Of a stretch of 64,000 nt of DNA, positions 1 to 29,290 are shown piece after piece (positions within the stretch are counted from its first letter, which is position 1; each line of letters starts with the position of its first letter). The DNA is from Microplitis mediator (Eukaryota > Arthropoda > Insecta > Hymenoptera > Braconidae): positions 2,728,001-2,792,000 of the forward strand of contig NC_079975.1 in assembly GCF_029852145.1 (NCBI RefSeq), given 5' to 3'. The notes beneath the pieces are model-generated. The model was not told the origin of the DNA and searched no databases. It saw only the letters and a list, made by a program, of their open reading frames with translations. A program made the position numbers and the translations under genes.

Positions 1-1570
1 GTGGAAAAGGGGCCAAGAGAGGACCACGAGAGGAGATTGGTTACTGGTCTCTGGGTGTGGGTGGCTGGCGACGAGATGTAGGAAGAAGTGGAACCAGCTC
101 CGTCCCGAGTCTTCGACGGTTTTCGGCCGGCCGGCCAGTCGTCGCTCCGCTCTCCACGGCAGGTGCTCTCTTTTACTGTTCCAGTGCTTCCACCAGCGTC
201 CAATATCACTCATCTGCTCCAAAACTAAATCTTATCCGCGGGCTCACGATTTTATATTCAAAAATTTTATTCCTTTCAATTCAGTCAATCCATTCACTGC
301 TTCGTTCATTCATTTAGCTAATCAATTAATAAATAAATTAATTAATTGATTGATTAACTAGTTGGCAAGTTGACAAAATGTATAATCTGACGAGGGTAAT
401 TTTAATATTTTTTTTAAAGAGACAAATAATTTTAAAAGTGCATAAGTGAAATGTCGTAGCGTGTAATCGATTATTAGCGGATGTCATGGATTGCTGAATT
501 CGAGAGGCATTCAGAAGAGGAATAAGCGAGAGAAATAGATAAAGAAAGAGAGAGTGAGTTAGTTTCGAGAGAAGATACTCGAGGTAAATCGTAAACCAAG
601 AGAATAATCGCAGTGACCGAGATTCGCGAGTGGGTTTAGTTGAGCTTGGGAAATTTTTTTTAAATATTTATGAATTGAACAAAAAAATACATACCCTTCA
701 CTCAACGGTATTTACACATGTGAGTAAATTTTTTTGAAAGTTTGAAATTTAAACGAAAAATTTATAATTTGAAAATGAAGGGGTTGTAATTTAGAGTAAA
801 ATTTGTTAAATTAATATAAAATATATCAGAGAATGAAAATGGATAAAGTTGAATGAAATGTTTTTAACGTAGATCAAAGTTATCAGGTACTTTGTCAAAC
901 CTAATTTACGAGTTTTACCCGACGTAACTTTAGTTTTTTTATGTTTTTTTCTTCCTCTTTCTTAAGAGATTGACTTTAGGAGATAGTGATAATAGAGGAA
1001 GTAAAATGAAAAAAAGGAAAGCTGGAGAATGAGGAGTTAAAGAAATGACGACAAGTCGTCAGCATTTGTGAAGGCACCTCGAGCGATTTTATGAAGTGAA
1101 GATTCTTGGGAATAAAAGTTGAAATATAAATATAAAAAAGAAAAAAACGTAATAGAGGCGACTGGCGAATAGGAAAAAAAGCGAATGAGCATATTATAAA
1201 GGAACGAAATATTTTCTTTTGTAGTCGTCGCGTGGCAGCTGACGATCAAAGAACCAGATCGATATTTTTTATCATCGGGTTGGAAAAGTTGGACAGCGAG
1301 CAGCAACAGAGCAAAAAGTATATTGAAGAGGAAAAGCTGAATAAAAAAAGGAAACGGGATTGGAAAACTGTCCTTAGTTGGCCTCAGACTTTAATCATTG
1401 CGAGCAAATGAACAACAACCAAGTTGTCGGCCGGGGAGGCGGCAAACCGGGGAGGTGTGAATTAGAACTCATTTGGCTGAGTGTGCCTCGAGAAACAGAC
1501 ACGGTTTGTTAATTTATCACTATTGTTATTATTACTTTATTTTTATCCCTAAATTTTATATATTTTTTAT

Positions 1571-2353
1571 AAGATCCTGAAGTTGGCAGACAATTAACAA
1601 TTTTCGAATTTGTTTTCTCAACAATTTAATTTAAAAAACAAAAATAAAAAAATGCACATGTAGAAAATTTTAAAAACTTCAGGTGCAATTTTTTTAAATA
1701 TATTTTTTTTTATTTTAACGTTTGTAAAAAAATCCCAAAATTATTAAACGTCGGCTAATTTCAGTGACCCCGAAGTTTGCAAGCAATTAACAATTTTCGA
1801 ATTTTTATTCAACAATTTTCTTTATAAAAAAATAAGAACTAAAAATATGCACATGTAGAAAATTTTAAAAACTTCAGGTGCAATTTTTTTAAATATATTT
1901 TTTTTTATTTTAACGTTTGTAAAAAAATCCCAAAATTATTAAACGTCGGCTAATTTCAGTGACCCCGAAGTTTGCAAGCAATTAACAATTTTCGAATTTT
2001 TATTCAACAATTTTCTTTATAAAAAAATAAGAACTAAAAATATGCACATGTAGAAAATTTTAAAAACTTCAGGTGCAATTTTTTTAAATATATTTTTTTT
2101 TTAATTTAACGTTTTTAAAAAAATCCCAAAATTATTAAACATCGGCTAATTTCAGTGACTCCGAAGTTTGCGGGCAATTAAAAAATTCCGAATTTTTATT
2201 CAACAATTTTCTATATAAAAAAATAAAAACTAAAAATATGCGCATGTAGAAAATTTTAAAAACAACAGGTGAAATTTTTTCAAATATTTTTTTTCATAAT
2301 TTATTGGTAAAAAAAAAACTAAAAATTATTGGACGTCGGCTAACTTCGGTATC
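1571..2353. mobile_element. MITE-like element with four internal tandem units of about 195 bp
   Basis: The marker ATGCACATGTAGAAAA recurs at 1652, 1847, 2042 and (as ATGCGCATG) 2238, a 195-bp period. The array is bounded by imperfect inverted ends: GATCCTGAAGTTGGC on the left and CTAACTTCGGTATC on the right. An exact 11-bp direct repeat, ATATTTTTTAT, flanks it at 1560-1570 and 2354-2364. Dispersed relatives occur at 18184, 37739, 46592 and, fragmentary, 7610. Confidence 0.7.
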
Positions 2354-2382
2354 ATATTTTTTATTATCAAAATTTATTGATT

Positions 2383-2655
2383 ACCCAGTAAAAAATTAGG
2401 AGTCAATACGGATTTTATTTAAATTCAAATTCCCTCCGTCTCTTAGAGTTCTGGAGTTAAAAAAAAACTCCGCATACGGAGTGAAAAAGGAGTTTTTTTC
2501 AGCGAATTTCGGAGTGTGGCTTTAATTTAAATCCGCATCTACTCCGATTCGGAGTTTTCTGGAGTTAATTCACTCCTTAGAGGATTAAATAAAAAGTCAC
2601 CTTCCCGCCTTTACTCCGGATTTAATCCGCGTTCACTCCGAAATTTTTTACAGTA
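2383..2655. mobile_element. GGAGTGAA-type MITE with ACAGTAAAAAAT-like ends
   Basis: Left end CCCAGTAAAAAATTAGGAG and right end CGAAATTTTTTACAGTAC are inverted copies. The interior is made of alternating GGAGT/ACTCC words that fold back on each other. No ORF is present. Related copies: 7484, 9004, 11255, 13023 and 26492. Confidence 0.65.
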
Positions 2656-3216
2656 CATATGCATTGTATTTTAATACAAATCCACATAAAAGCATTTTCA
2701 TGTTATAATTATTAACTTACTAAAGACCGTGCATTAAAATTTTTACCTTGGTTTTATTTTTTTTATTTTTATTTACTTTTATTTTTATTACTTTTCAGGT
2801 TTCCTTGATTGATGAATTTATGTCGCGTGTCTCTTGATAGAACACGATCAATTACTGTACACCATTACGTATATTTATATATATATACATAAAAAAATAT
2901 TTAAATGTAAATTCAATGCCAACTAGAAAAAAAATACTAATACTACTGCTACTAATAATAATAATAAATAATGTGTAATACACGAGAACAACACAATCGC
3001 ACGGAAGAATCGTGATATTGAATAATAATAAAAAATAATTTAGCATAAAAAAAGTAAGAAAATGTTTTTGGTAAATCGATAGAGTGGAACTGAATTATTC
3101 ACTTCCGTTTAATAAGGAAGTAATCATGGTCTGTCAATAATAATTGGACATCTGTAAATGAGTCTGGTATTTGATTACACTTTAGTGTAGAAGATAAATA
3201 AAAAAAAAATGATTAT

Positions 3217-3217
<1 letters not shown>

Positions 3218-3256
<39 letters not shown>
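3218..3256. repeat. (TA)n microsatellite
   Basis: An almost pure TA dinucleotide run in non-coding DNA upstream of the receptor gene. Confidence 0.85.
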
Positions 3257-3258
<2 letters not shown>

Positions 3259-4760
3259 TATATATAAAAATATCTAGATAAGAGGTACACACGATACAGG
3301 TTTATTTTTAAATCGATTGAAAGGGTTAAGAGGAAATAAAAGTAAAAAAAAGGAAATAGAGTAGGAAGGAAGGAGAGTAAAGAGGCCATCGGAAGAGACG
3401 GAGGAAATTCGAGAAGGAAATCCATCTAAGGAGCAGCCCTCGGTTTTCCCAGGCTAATGGTTGTCCTGAGAGGTGTGTCACTTTTTAAAATTCGTGGCCC
3501 AGCAGGAACCGCAGCGCAGAAGAGCAACTGAGTGGTTTGTGAAAAAAGACCTGACCCATTACTTACTTCAGCCGTCGAAAAATCTAAATTGTTTTTTTTT
3601 TATTCATTTTTTTTATTATAACATCCAGCTGGAGCAGTAATGTGGAGCACTTGTCGTCTGCTCTGATCGTTCTCAGTCCCAGTGAGACTTTGAATCGATA
3701 ACGCAGTTGCCTCGTGCTCTTGGTACTGCCACCGCAATATATATCACTACGTCTATGACAAATACAAATACAAATACAAATACGAATGCAAGAGCATACA
3801 ATGCGAGGTCTATAAGAGAACAACGAAAGCACATGCTGTATTATTTGTCGAGATTATCCAAGTGGACGTCGGAAAACAAGTGGATGAATAATAAGACCGA
3901 CCGAGGACTCTGGTAAAAAATTAAAGGAAATGAATATAATAAATAATAATGATAATAATGATAACAACAACAACAATAGCGAAAAACATTGAGAGAAATA
4001 ATAATTCACTGATGTAGCTTTCTCGTTTATCTTGACATGAGGAATGTTCCAGTCAAACGGAAACATTAACAAAGGAAAAGATAAACGGTTTAAGTATTTG
4101 AGGTAATTGCCAGATGAACGATTTTTTTACAAATCGATTAGACACAATACTGAAATTATTTTTATCTGATGAAAATATTTACGGCTTATCATCTATATAA
4201 GTATAGAGCTTTATATATAATATATATATGTATAAAATTTATTGATAAAGGAGAAGAAATGTTTGTCGGTATTTAACAACCGATAAATAAAAAATCTAAA
4301 AACATTGTGCTTAGTCATCCTTGTCTTGCCCTCTGGGGAAATACGGGCGTTACATTGGATTGGTTTTTGTTCCGCCGCAGGACGAGCTCCCGAACTGAGG
4401 GCGAAAGGGTGAGATCCAGGGAGAGACAGGGCCAGGAAAGAGGGGAGAGACGAGAGAAGAGAGGAAAGGGCTGGCGATACTGAGAGGATGAGACGGGTGA
4501 AATTGATTGCACACGTTCAAGAGACCTAATAACCTTCGGACATGGGTCAAGCTACGAGGAAACGTAAAACATCGAGCTATCAGCCTGCTCGTTAAATTTA
4601 TTTTTACTCTAATTTATTTATGGGCTTAATGGCTTCGGGCTATGGGTTATAGTTATTGCGATAGTACATGGTTATTATTATGATTATTAGGTAGCTCTGC
4701 TAGTCAAACCTCATAATATTTTATGACTAAAAAGTATATATATACATATATAAATTTAAA

Positions 4761-21593
<16,833 letters not shown>

Positions 21594-23375
21594 ATATATA
21601 AATATAAATACAAATACAAATACATATTATAAATATATATATCTAAATAAATAAATAAATAAAGACTCGACAGACTATAGAAGTAGTCAATAAAACATAA
21701 AAAATAACTTAAGATAAAAAGACTTGACAGTGTAACTGTTTATCTATAAAAGATATTTAAATTAACAAAATAAAAAGCCTAAAATTGTCGACGTGCTAAA
21801 GAATTTCGAACGTTTATAGACACCTGTCAATGCTACACTCAAATTATCAAATAATTTTCGACGAATGAATGCGGTATTTACAATATAAATATATATATTA
21901 ATAAATATATCTACCAAAGATTTTCATTAAATAAAAGATAAAATAGAATAACAGATTCTATTGTATTTGTTATCATTATCATATATATGTATATATATAT
22001 GGATACGTATACATGTTCTACTCAATTGTTCATCTATGTCATTGTTGTCTCGTTACTTGGTTGTTGACTCTTATCATTATTTATCATCGTTCATTAATTA
22101 ATAATGTAGTTTCAAGTAGCCATTTATTATTATTAATATACAAAAAAAAAATATATATATATATAATATAAAGTAACAGATAAACTTATGCAAATGCAAC
22201 TCAAGTTATCGAAATACTCGAGGCCTATTTGTATAGTCAATAAAATTATTTTAAAATTGTTTTCATTAAATTTGATATTTAATTTATTAAATTATTTATG
22301 AAAAATTTTTTTCTTAATTAAAAAAAAATAGTTAATTATTAATTGCTATCGATTATTTATTGCAAAATAATATTTTTTATTTAAAAAATTTTATCTTAAA
22401 TGTTTTTTATGCAAAATAAATATTGGCGGGAAAAATGGATTTTTTAAACCGCGAAATTTTTTAAATTTTTTATAATAAAAATTATACAGTTTTTAAAATT
22501 ATAATTAATTTACAAATTGACGATCATTGAATTTTTAAAAACTTCTCATAATTAACATTTTTTTAATTGTTAAAGACTTTTAATTAATTAATAATTGTTA
22601 ATTGTTAATTTTATATAAATTATTTATATTTAAATTTTACTTTATTTATTAATTAAAATCATTGTTAAAAATAATAATTAATTATGTTAACTGTTAATTA
22701 TTATTTACAAAACGAGTCTAGTCTGAGGCCTAGTAAAAATTAGTTTAAAAAAATATTTTTTTGAAAATAATTGCAATAAAAATTGCAATTTATATAAAGA
22801 CACTTTATATCAGTATCATTAAATATAATAAATAATAATAATAATGCACTGGAAAGAGAATTAAAACTAAAATAAAATAATGTATTGTTTAATTATAAAA
22901 GTTATGAGAGTATATAAGTTTGAGTTAAATTGTAAATAAAATGGTTTAAAAATAAAAAATATACGACCAACATACACAAAAAAAAAAAAAAAGTCACTAA
23001 TGTAATACTTTATCACTGTACACCCGTATCGTTAATTTAAACATGAAGATAACTTAGATATTCATTAAGGTCAAGCATTTATTTACATTTAACAATAATT
23101 GTTTAAGTCATTTGTTATTTTAATGCTCGAGTAATTTTATTTTTTGAATTTAAATCTTAATAATTTGAATATTTTCAGCGCGCGGAATTATTTAGATAAT
23201 TGGGATCAGAAAAAATTGTGTAGAGCTAATTTTTATCATAATCGCGATTTAGTTGAGACAGAGTGTGGTTATCAGTATTACGAAAGTAAGATGTGTTTAT
23301 GAATAAATTTAATTTAATATCAACAGCAGTCAGGCTCGTACGTATTAATACTATATAATTATTTCATTGAATCCT
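21594..23375. other. mGluR 3' UTR and intergenic spacer to DBT
   Basis: A+T-rich DNA without a supported gene. Several AATAAA hexamers (for example within the AATA repeat at about 21645-21662) could serve as the receptor polyadenylation signal. No promoter element for DBT is evident beyond a GCGCGCGG patch near 23180. Confidence 0.4.
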
Positions 23376-26300
23376 ATGGCCTGGACAGCTAGATTTTTTC
23401 CAATTATTAAATTGGTAAGTATTCAGTTTTAATAAGCAATTATTTTATTTTTTTAATTGTTAATTTACTTTTGTTTTAGGGTAGAGGTAGCAGATTATTG
23501 TCAGTAAGTTCAATAAATTATGGGTCAGTGGTTCCATTTAAATTATCAGATATTGGCGAGGGAATTAAAGAAGTCACTGTTAAAGAATGGTAAATTATTT
23601 TAATTATTTAAAAGTCATGGTAATATCATACGGTTTAAAATTACCCATAGCAAAGTAATTTAATTAATTAAATATTTTCCCATATTGTTTACTGGGTTAT
23701 TTTTTTTTTTGGGTAATTTTTATGGGTTATTTTGTCATGAGTTACTTTGCTGTGGGTCATTTTTATGGGTTATTTTTGTTGTCGGTAATTTTGCGTGGAT
23801 TATCTTGTGGGTAATTTTTATGAGTTACTTTACAGTGAGAAATTTTGCGTTGGTTATTTGATTTTTGAGTATTTTTATTGTGAGTAATAATAATTTATCA
23901 ATTAATTGGTCGAAGTTATTTTATATGGGTTACTTTACTGTGGGTAATTTTCATGGGTTATTTTTGTCATCGGTAATTTTTCATGGATTATCTTGTAGTG
24001 GGTCATTTTTATGAGTTACTTTATAGTGAGAAATTTTGCGTTGAGTATTTGATTTCTGAGTAATTTTTTATGAGCTATTTTTGTTATGAGTAATAATAAT
24101 TTATCAATTAATTGGTCGAAATTATTTTATATGGGTTATTTTGTCATGGGTTACTTTACTGTGGGTAATTTTTGTCATCGGTAATTTTTCATGGATTATC
24201 TTGTAGTGGGTAATTTTTATGAGTTACTTTATAGTGAGAAATTTTGCGTTGGGTATTTGATTTCTGAGTAATTTTTATTATGAGTAATAATTATTTATCA
24301 ATTAATTGGTCGAAGTTATTTTGTGGGTTACTTTACCGTGGGTAATTTTTTATGGATTATTTTGTAGTGGGTCATTTTGATGGATCATTTTGTCATAGGT
24401 TATTCTACTGTGGGTAATTTTTTATGGATTATTTTCTAGTGGGTCATTTTTATGGGTCATTTTTCATGGATTATTTTGTAGTGGGTAATTTTTATGGGTT
24501 ATTTTATAGTGATACATTTTGCGTTGGTAATTTTATTGTGAGTAATTTTTTATGAGCACTTTATTTAAGAGGAATAATAAGTCATGATTTAATTAGCTGA
24601 GGTTGTATGGGTTATTTTTTCTATCAGTAATTTTTCAAGAGACATTTTATTACAAGAAATGTCATTGGTTATTTTGTTCTGAGTAATTTCTCATGGGTTA
24701 TTTTTCCATGTCACCGCATTATCACCAAACGATTCAAAATCAAAAATATCTGATTCAATAGTAAAAAAAATAATAAATTAATTTATTAAGTATCCAAATT
24801 ATTCTGATGATAATAAATTTACCCATATTGTCTGTAATTATAATTCCATATAATTTTTATTTTTAAAAATTGATTTTTTTTTTAAATAAATTTTTAAAGC
24901 TACTGAATAAAAATAATAATAATAACAACAGGTTTGTAAAACCAGGAGATAAAGTATCACAGTTTGACAATATCTGCGAAGTACAAAGTGACAAAGCATC
25001 TGTAACAATAACAAGTCGTTACGACGGGCAAATTAAAGCACTTCATTATAAAGTCGACGATGTGGCACTTGTTGGAGATGCTTTAGTTGATATTGAGCTA
25101 CCAGATGACAATTCTCAAGAAGTTGTCGGTGTCAATGAAGAAACAATAGCTACTAAGAAACAGGAGCCGATACAAGGGGCTGCAAATGAACTTTCCGAGG
25201 CGAACAAGGGGGAAAATAATAACAACACCAAAGTTCTTACGACACCAGCAGTAAGAAGACTGGCTGCCGAGAATAATATCGACCTTAAAGAGGTTCCGGC
25301 AACGGGAAAAGCCGGCAGAGTTCTTAAGGAAGATATTTTGGCTTTCTTGGAAGCTGGCAAATTTATTAAACCCCAGAATGTCGACAGCCGAGGAGCGAAT
25401 AAAAGCGAGGAGAGAAGGGCCAACGAAGAAATTGTTCCTCTGATGGGTTATCAGAAACACATGTGGAAAACTATGTCGCAGTCTCGGGTGGGTTTTGGTC
25501 TTAACAAATCGCTTTGGTCTATCGATTTTGAATTTAATATTTAATTTGCCCGCGTTTGTTATTTATTGCAGACTATTCCCCACTTCGTTTATTCCGACGA
25601 GTGCGACGTGACCAAGTTATTGGAGCTACGTAATGAATCAAAGGATTATCTAAAGACGAGCCACGGAATTTCATTGTCATTTACTCCGTTCTTTGTTAAG
25701 GCGACGTCAAAAGCATTGGAAAAATATCCGAGATTAAATTCATGGCTCGATGAACAAGCACAAGCACTAAAAATATTCAAAACTCATAATATTAGCTTAG
25801 CTATGGACACAACAGAAGGCTTAATTGTTCCCAATATCAAGGATGTACAGAATCTGGGGATTATTGATATCGCCAAGGAACTTAATCGGCTCCAAGCACT
25901 GGGTCAGAAAGCCGCCTTCCCGATTGCTGATGTCACTGGTGGGACTTTTTCTTTGTCTAATATTGGAGCTGTAAGTTCATATATATTATCGCGTTACTAA
26001 TTCCAAAAGTACTTATATTTATATATACTGTAAAAAATTTCGGTGTAAAAATGGACTCGGAGAACTTTACACGGCCATGTAGTGTGAAAATTCGGTGTGA
26101 AATTCTCTCGGTGTAAATTTTCCATCCGTGTAATTTTCACACGGTGTAATTTACTTTTTACACCATTTCGTGTAAGTCGTAATTTTGATTAATGAGCAAC
26201 AAACAATCATTGAATATTTTTGACTACTTAATCAATGACTACATTAATTTTATTTAAATATTAAATAGTATTTTGAAAATTTCAATATTTTTATGATTAA

Positions 26301-27189
26301 TTTTCTTAACGGAAAATTATCATGAATTATACATTTACACGTATGGCGGTGTAAAAATTTTTACCGCCTAAATTTAACATCGAATTTGGTGTAATTTTCA
26401 CCCGAAAAATTTTACACCGAAACATTTACACATCGGGTCCAAAAAATTTTTTACAGTGTACGCCCTTTTGGGTTTAGGAAATTTTATAGAGACTGTAAAA
26501 AATTAGCGGAGTGAACGCAGAGTAAATGCGGAGCGGATATGACTGTTTATTTATTTACTCCTATCAAAATTTACTCCGAAAAAAAGATTGATTTGATACT
26601 CAAATTCCAGTTCGGAGTAGAACTCATTCCTAAAAGAAGTTTATTTTAATATTAAATTTCCAAATTGGAGTAAATGCGAATTGAAATCCAGATCACTCTG
26701 AATTCACTCCCGATTTTTCAGTGTAAAGTCAAAAGGGCGTAAAATTTTTTTTTTCATTGCCAATTGTCTTGTAGACTTTTTCAGAGATTAAATTTTTTTC
26801 AAAATTTTTAAATTTAAAATAAGTCTACAGTATGATTAGCAATTCAAAAAAAATTATGCGACCTTTTGGTTTTAAACTTGTGACTAAAACCAAAAGAGCG
26901 TATAAGAATATAAGTCCTCTGGAATTTAATTATTAATAATTAAATAAATAAATTACAGATTGGGGGAACATACGCGAAGCCAATGATCCTCCCACCGCAA
27001 ATAATAATCGGTGTGATTGGCAGAGTACAAAAATTACCACGTTTTGACAGCAAAGGAAACATAACACCAGCAAATATCGTTTCCGTAAGTTGGGCAGCTG
27101 ATCACCGGGTTGTCGACGGTGCCACAGTGGCGCGATTTTCAAATGAATGGAAATTTTATGTAGAAAATCCCCATCTTCTGATGCTGTAA
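23376..27189 (+). CDS. DBT: Lipoamide acyltransferase (E2) of branched-chain alpha-keto acid dehydrogenase, mitochondrial
   Basis: Five exons in phase: 23376-23414, 23480-23589, 24932-25487, 25572-25970 and 26959-27189, about 444 aa. The enzyme transfers branched-chain acyl groups from lipoyl-lysine to CoA and forms the 24-mer core of the BCKDH complex in the mitochondrial matrix (family knowledge). Seen here: an Arg-rich, acid-free presequence (residues 1-25), a lipoyl domain from about 32 with the lipoylated lysine in QSDKAS (about K71), and a charged linker. A peripheral-subunit-binding domain (about 152-190, TPAVRRLA...GKAGRVLKEDIL) precedes the catalytic domain (about 215-444), which ends with ADHRVVDGA (His about 417, Asp about 421). 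The Asp and flanking residues match BCKDH E2 rather than PDH E2. Intron 2 (23590-24931) is a degenerate GGGTTATTTT minisatellite; intron 4 (25971-26958) holds two MITE clusters. The first exon encodes only 13 residues, so the start rests on the presequence. Confidence 0.94.
23690..24720. repeat. Degenerate minisatellite of GGGTTATTTTTATG words in DBT intron 2
   Basis: About 1 kb of one strand consists of 12-20 bp words such as GGGTAATTTTTATGGGTTAT, GTGGGTCATTTT and ATGAGTTACTTTA. Larger blocks of about 170-190 bp recur (ATTAATTGGTCGAAGTTATT near 23898, 24106 and 24300). The G/T bias is strongly strand-asymmetric. No inverted ends are visible. Confidence 0.75.
26027..26458. mobile_element. GGTGTAAA-word MITE with ACTGTAAAAAATTT ends
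   Basis: Ends ACTGTAAAAAATTTCGGTG and AAAAAATTTTTTACAGT are inverted. The outer arms are built from GGTGTAAA / TTTACACC words and the centre is plain A+T. Ends match the GGAGTGAA family but the arm words differ. In intron 4 of DBT. Confidence 0.65.
26459..26903. mobile_element. TACGCCCTTTTGG hairpin with a nested GGAGTGAA-type MITE
   Basis: TACGCCCTTTTGGGTTTA at the left is mirrored by CAAAAGGGCGTA (26730-26741) and again by AAACCAAAAGAGCGTA at 26887-26901. At 26492-26722, inside it, lies a separate element with ACTGTAAAAAATTAGCGGAG and CCCGATTTTTCAGT ends. Confidence 0.6.
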
Positions 27190-27650
27190 TTAACTAAATA
27201 ATTAATTTCTACTCCAAACCGCAACAATATTTAAATCGTTTTGTTATAAATATATAAAGGATCAAGTACGAGACTTATTAATATATTTATATTTATATAT
27301 AGACATATATTTTTTTAAATATTTATTTACATCCAAACCCGTCTCATGACATGACATTTTCCAATATATTTTATTAATCAACCATAGATTTAAATAATAG
27401 TTATTGTTATTTTTTATTTATTATTTATAATAATATTAATATTTATAATAATAATAATATTTAAAATTCTAACATGATTTAAAACTATCTACTTAGATAC
27501 AAATCATCCAAAAAACATAGTCAGTCTGTCAAGTTTGAAGTAGAAGAGGTATTGATCGAGAGCATTGTCACCCTCTTTTTATATACAGAATATTTTTTTC
27601 CCATTTAATTCTTATGTCAAAACATTATTTATTTATCTATACACAGAAAA

Positions 27651-27981
27651 AAAAAGTTTTCTTGGCTCAAGAAAATTTTCTCTCACCCCAAGAATATTTT
27701 CACTGCCAACTCATACCGCAAAAAATTTCTGAAGGCAAGTAAGAAGTTTTTTAAAACTAAAAAAAATTTTCCTCGCCTCAAGAAATTTTTTTAGGCGCAA
27801 GAAAATTTTTTCTCGTCTCAAGAAAATTTTCACTGCCAACTCAACATTCAAAAAGTTTCTGAGGGCAAGTAAAAATTTTTTTTTTGGCTCGAGAAAATTT
27901 TCAGTGTCAATTGAAAATTCAAAAAATTTTTCGGAATGAGTAAAAATTTTTGGCGCCAAGAAATTCTTTTTTTTCTGTGTA
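27651..27981. mobile_element. CACAGAAAAAAA-ended MITE with CAAGAAAATTTT arms
   Basis: Left ACACAGAAAAAAAAAGTTTT and right TTCTTTTTTTTCTGTGT are inverted. The interior repeats CTCAAGAAAATTTTC and AAAATTTTTCGGGG-like words. Close relatives lie at 38268-38413 and 38540-38680, and a fragment at about 20215-20265. Confidence 0.65.
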
Positions 27982-28743
27982 ATTTTAAAAATTTTTATTT
28001 TGATCGAGAAGTTTGAGTATTTTTAATCACCCGTGGATTTTTTTTAAATATTAATCTCTATAACTCAACAACTATAACCGCACGAGGATATTACTTGACC
28101 TCGTATTATTATTATTGAAAGAGTATACATATTATAAATATAATATATTTTGTTATACATATAGATCGGGCCACGAGGAACGACGAATATATGACTAGTC
28201 ATCTATTGTTTTAAACATTTTAAATGCTTTATTTTTTTCCTTTTTCTTTATTTATTATTTTATTTTATTAATCCTTTTATTTTTAATCAATAACATTTCG
28301 CATTTATAATTATTTCTGACACAAATTATACCTCCGTCTATTTTTGGTATTTATGCAGTCACATATTTTGAGAAATCAAATAAATTTTTGTTTATTTTTT
28401 TATTTTTGCAGATCGATTTAAAAAAATTATTCTTTTAATTAGCGAAGTACCGGCGCATTAATTTTTGAAAAATATATAAATGAATTTTCGAAATTTCAGA
28501 TTTGAAAATTTATATCACTGTCATTTTACCCTCAGGTAAAATGTTACTGAACCTTAATTTTATTTTTGATTTCAGTTGGATTGAAATTAAATATATAAAT
28601 ATATATATTTTTTTCTATAAAATGAAGAATTTTACAATAATAATTTTTTGAATAAATCTGCAGTGTGTACATAAAATTTAAGTGCATACTCAGACAATAT
28701 CCCCCAGTTTTTGAAAATATTCACTAACTTTTTACTGTCATAC

Positions 28744-29290
28744 CCGTAGTAAAATTTTATTAATTAATCAAAAAAAAGTTAATGCATTAATTGGAAAAGG
28801 GACAACATGAACTTCACCCCGAGAAAGACTGAACTTCACAATTGCCACCACTACCAATAATTTCTGAACTGCGCATGCGTAAGAAAAAGTGGGAGAGACC
28901 TCATAATGCATCCAAACTGGAATCTAAATAAATTTTAACCTAAAGTTTTACATTTCAAATTTTAATATTGAGATGAAAACTGAAATTTATTTACCAAATT
29001 TCTTTTGGCTCCTAATTGATGACAACTTTAATTAATTTTTTTAAATCTACTTCTCGGCAAAATCGTAAAATCCTGCCGTGAGTGAACTTCGGGTATTTTC
29101 GGTTTTTACTCCCACTTTAGTCTAGATACTAAATTTTCTCCCACTTATTCTCGCGCATGCGCAGTTTAGAAATGATGCGTAGTGGGGGCAGCTCTAAAGT
29201 TCAGTCTCTCCCCAGAACAAGTTCCATTACTTTGTCTTTTTAATCAATGCTTTGACTTTTAATTAATTAATTAATAAAATTTTAATACGG
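28744..29290. mobile_element. 547-bp hairpin MITE with NRF-1-like sites in both arms
   Basis: Left CCGTAGTAAAATTTTATTAA and right TTAATAAAATTTTAATACGG are inverted. The mirror continues through GAAAGACTGAACTT / AAGTTCAGTCTCTC, ACTGCGCATGCGTAAG / CTCGCGCATGCGCAG and TCCCAC / GTGGGA. No ORF. Confidence 0.7.

Larger units (their letters stand above)
1..4760. other. Upstream region of the mGluR gene: possible promoter/5' UTR, no coding ORF
   Basis: Bases 1-230 are GC-richer than the rest, with a GGCCGGCCGGCC run, and bases 530-570 hold GAGA-type repeats. Bases 1424-1456 and 4315-4510 are other GC-richer islands. These could be first-exon or promoter parts of the receptor gene, but I cannot fix a transcription start. 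The rest is A+T-rich and holds the 195-bp repeat array, a GGAGTGAA-type MITE, a (TA)n run at 3218-3256 and an ACAAAT repeat near 3758-3783. Short ORFs here lack homology. Confidence 0.35.

Noticed and set aside
439..464. Suspected loss of the distal glutamate-binding lysine in mGluR (protein residues 439-464)
   Set aside because: Realigning with mGluR2 shows the contact lysine is the one before NYLL (K454), which is present.
25098..25460. 120-codon minus-strand ORF
   Set aside because: It is antisense to the DBT lipoyl/PSBD exon, whose plus-strand reading is clearly conserved.
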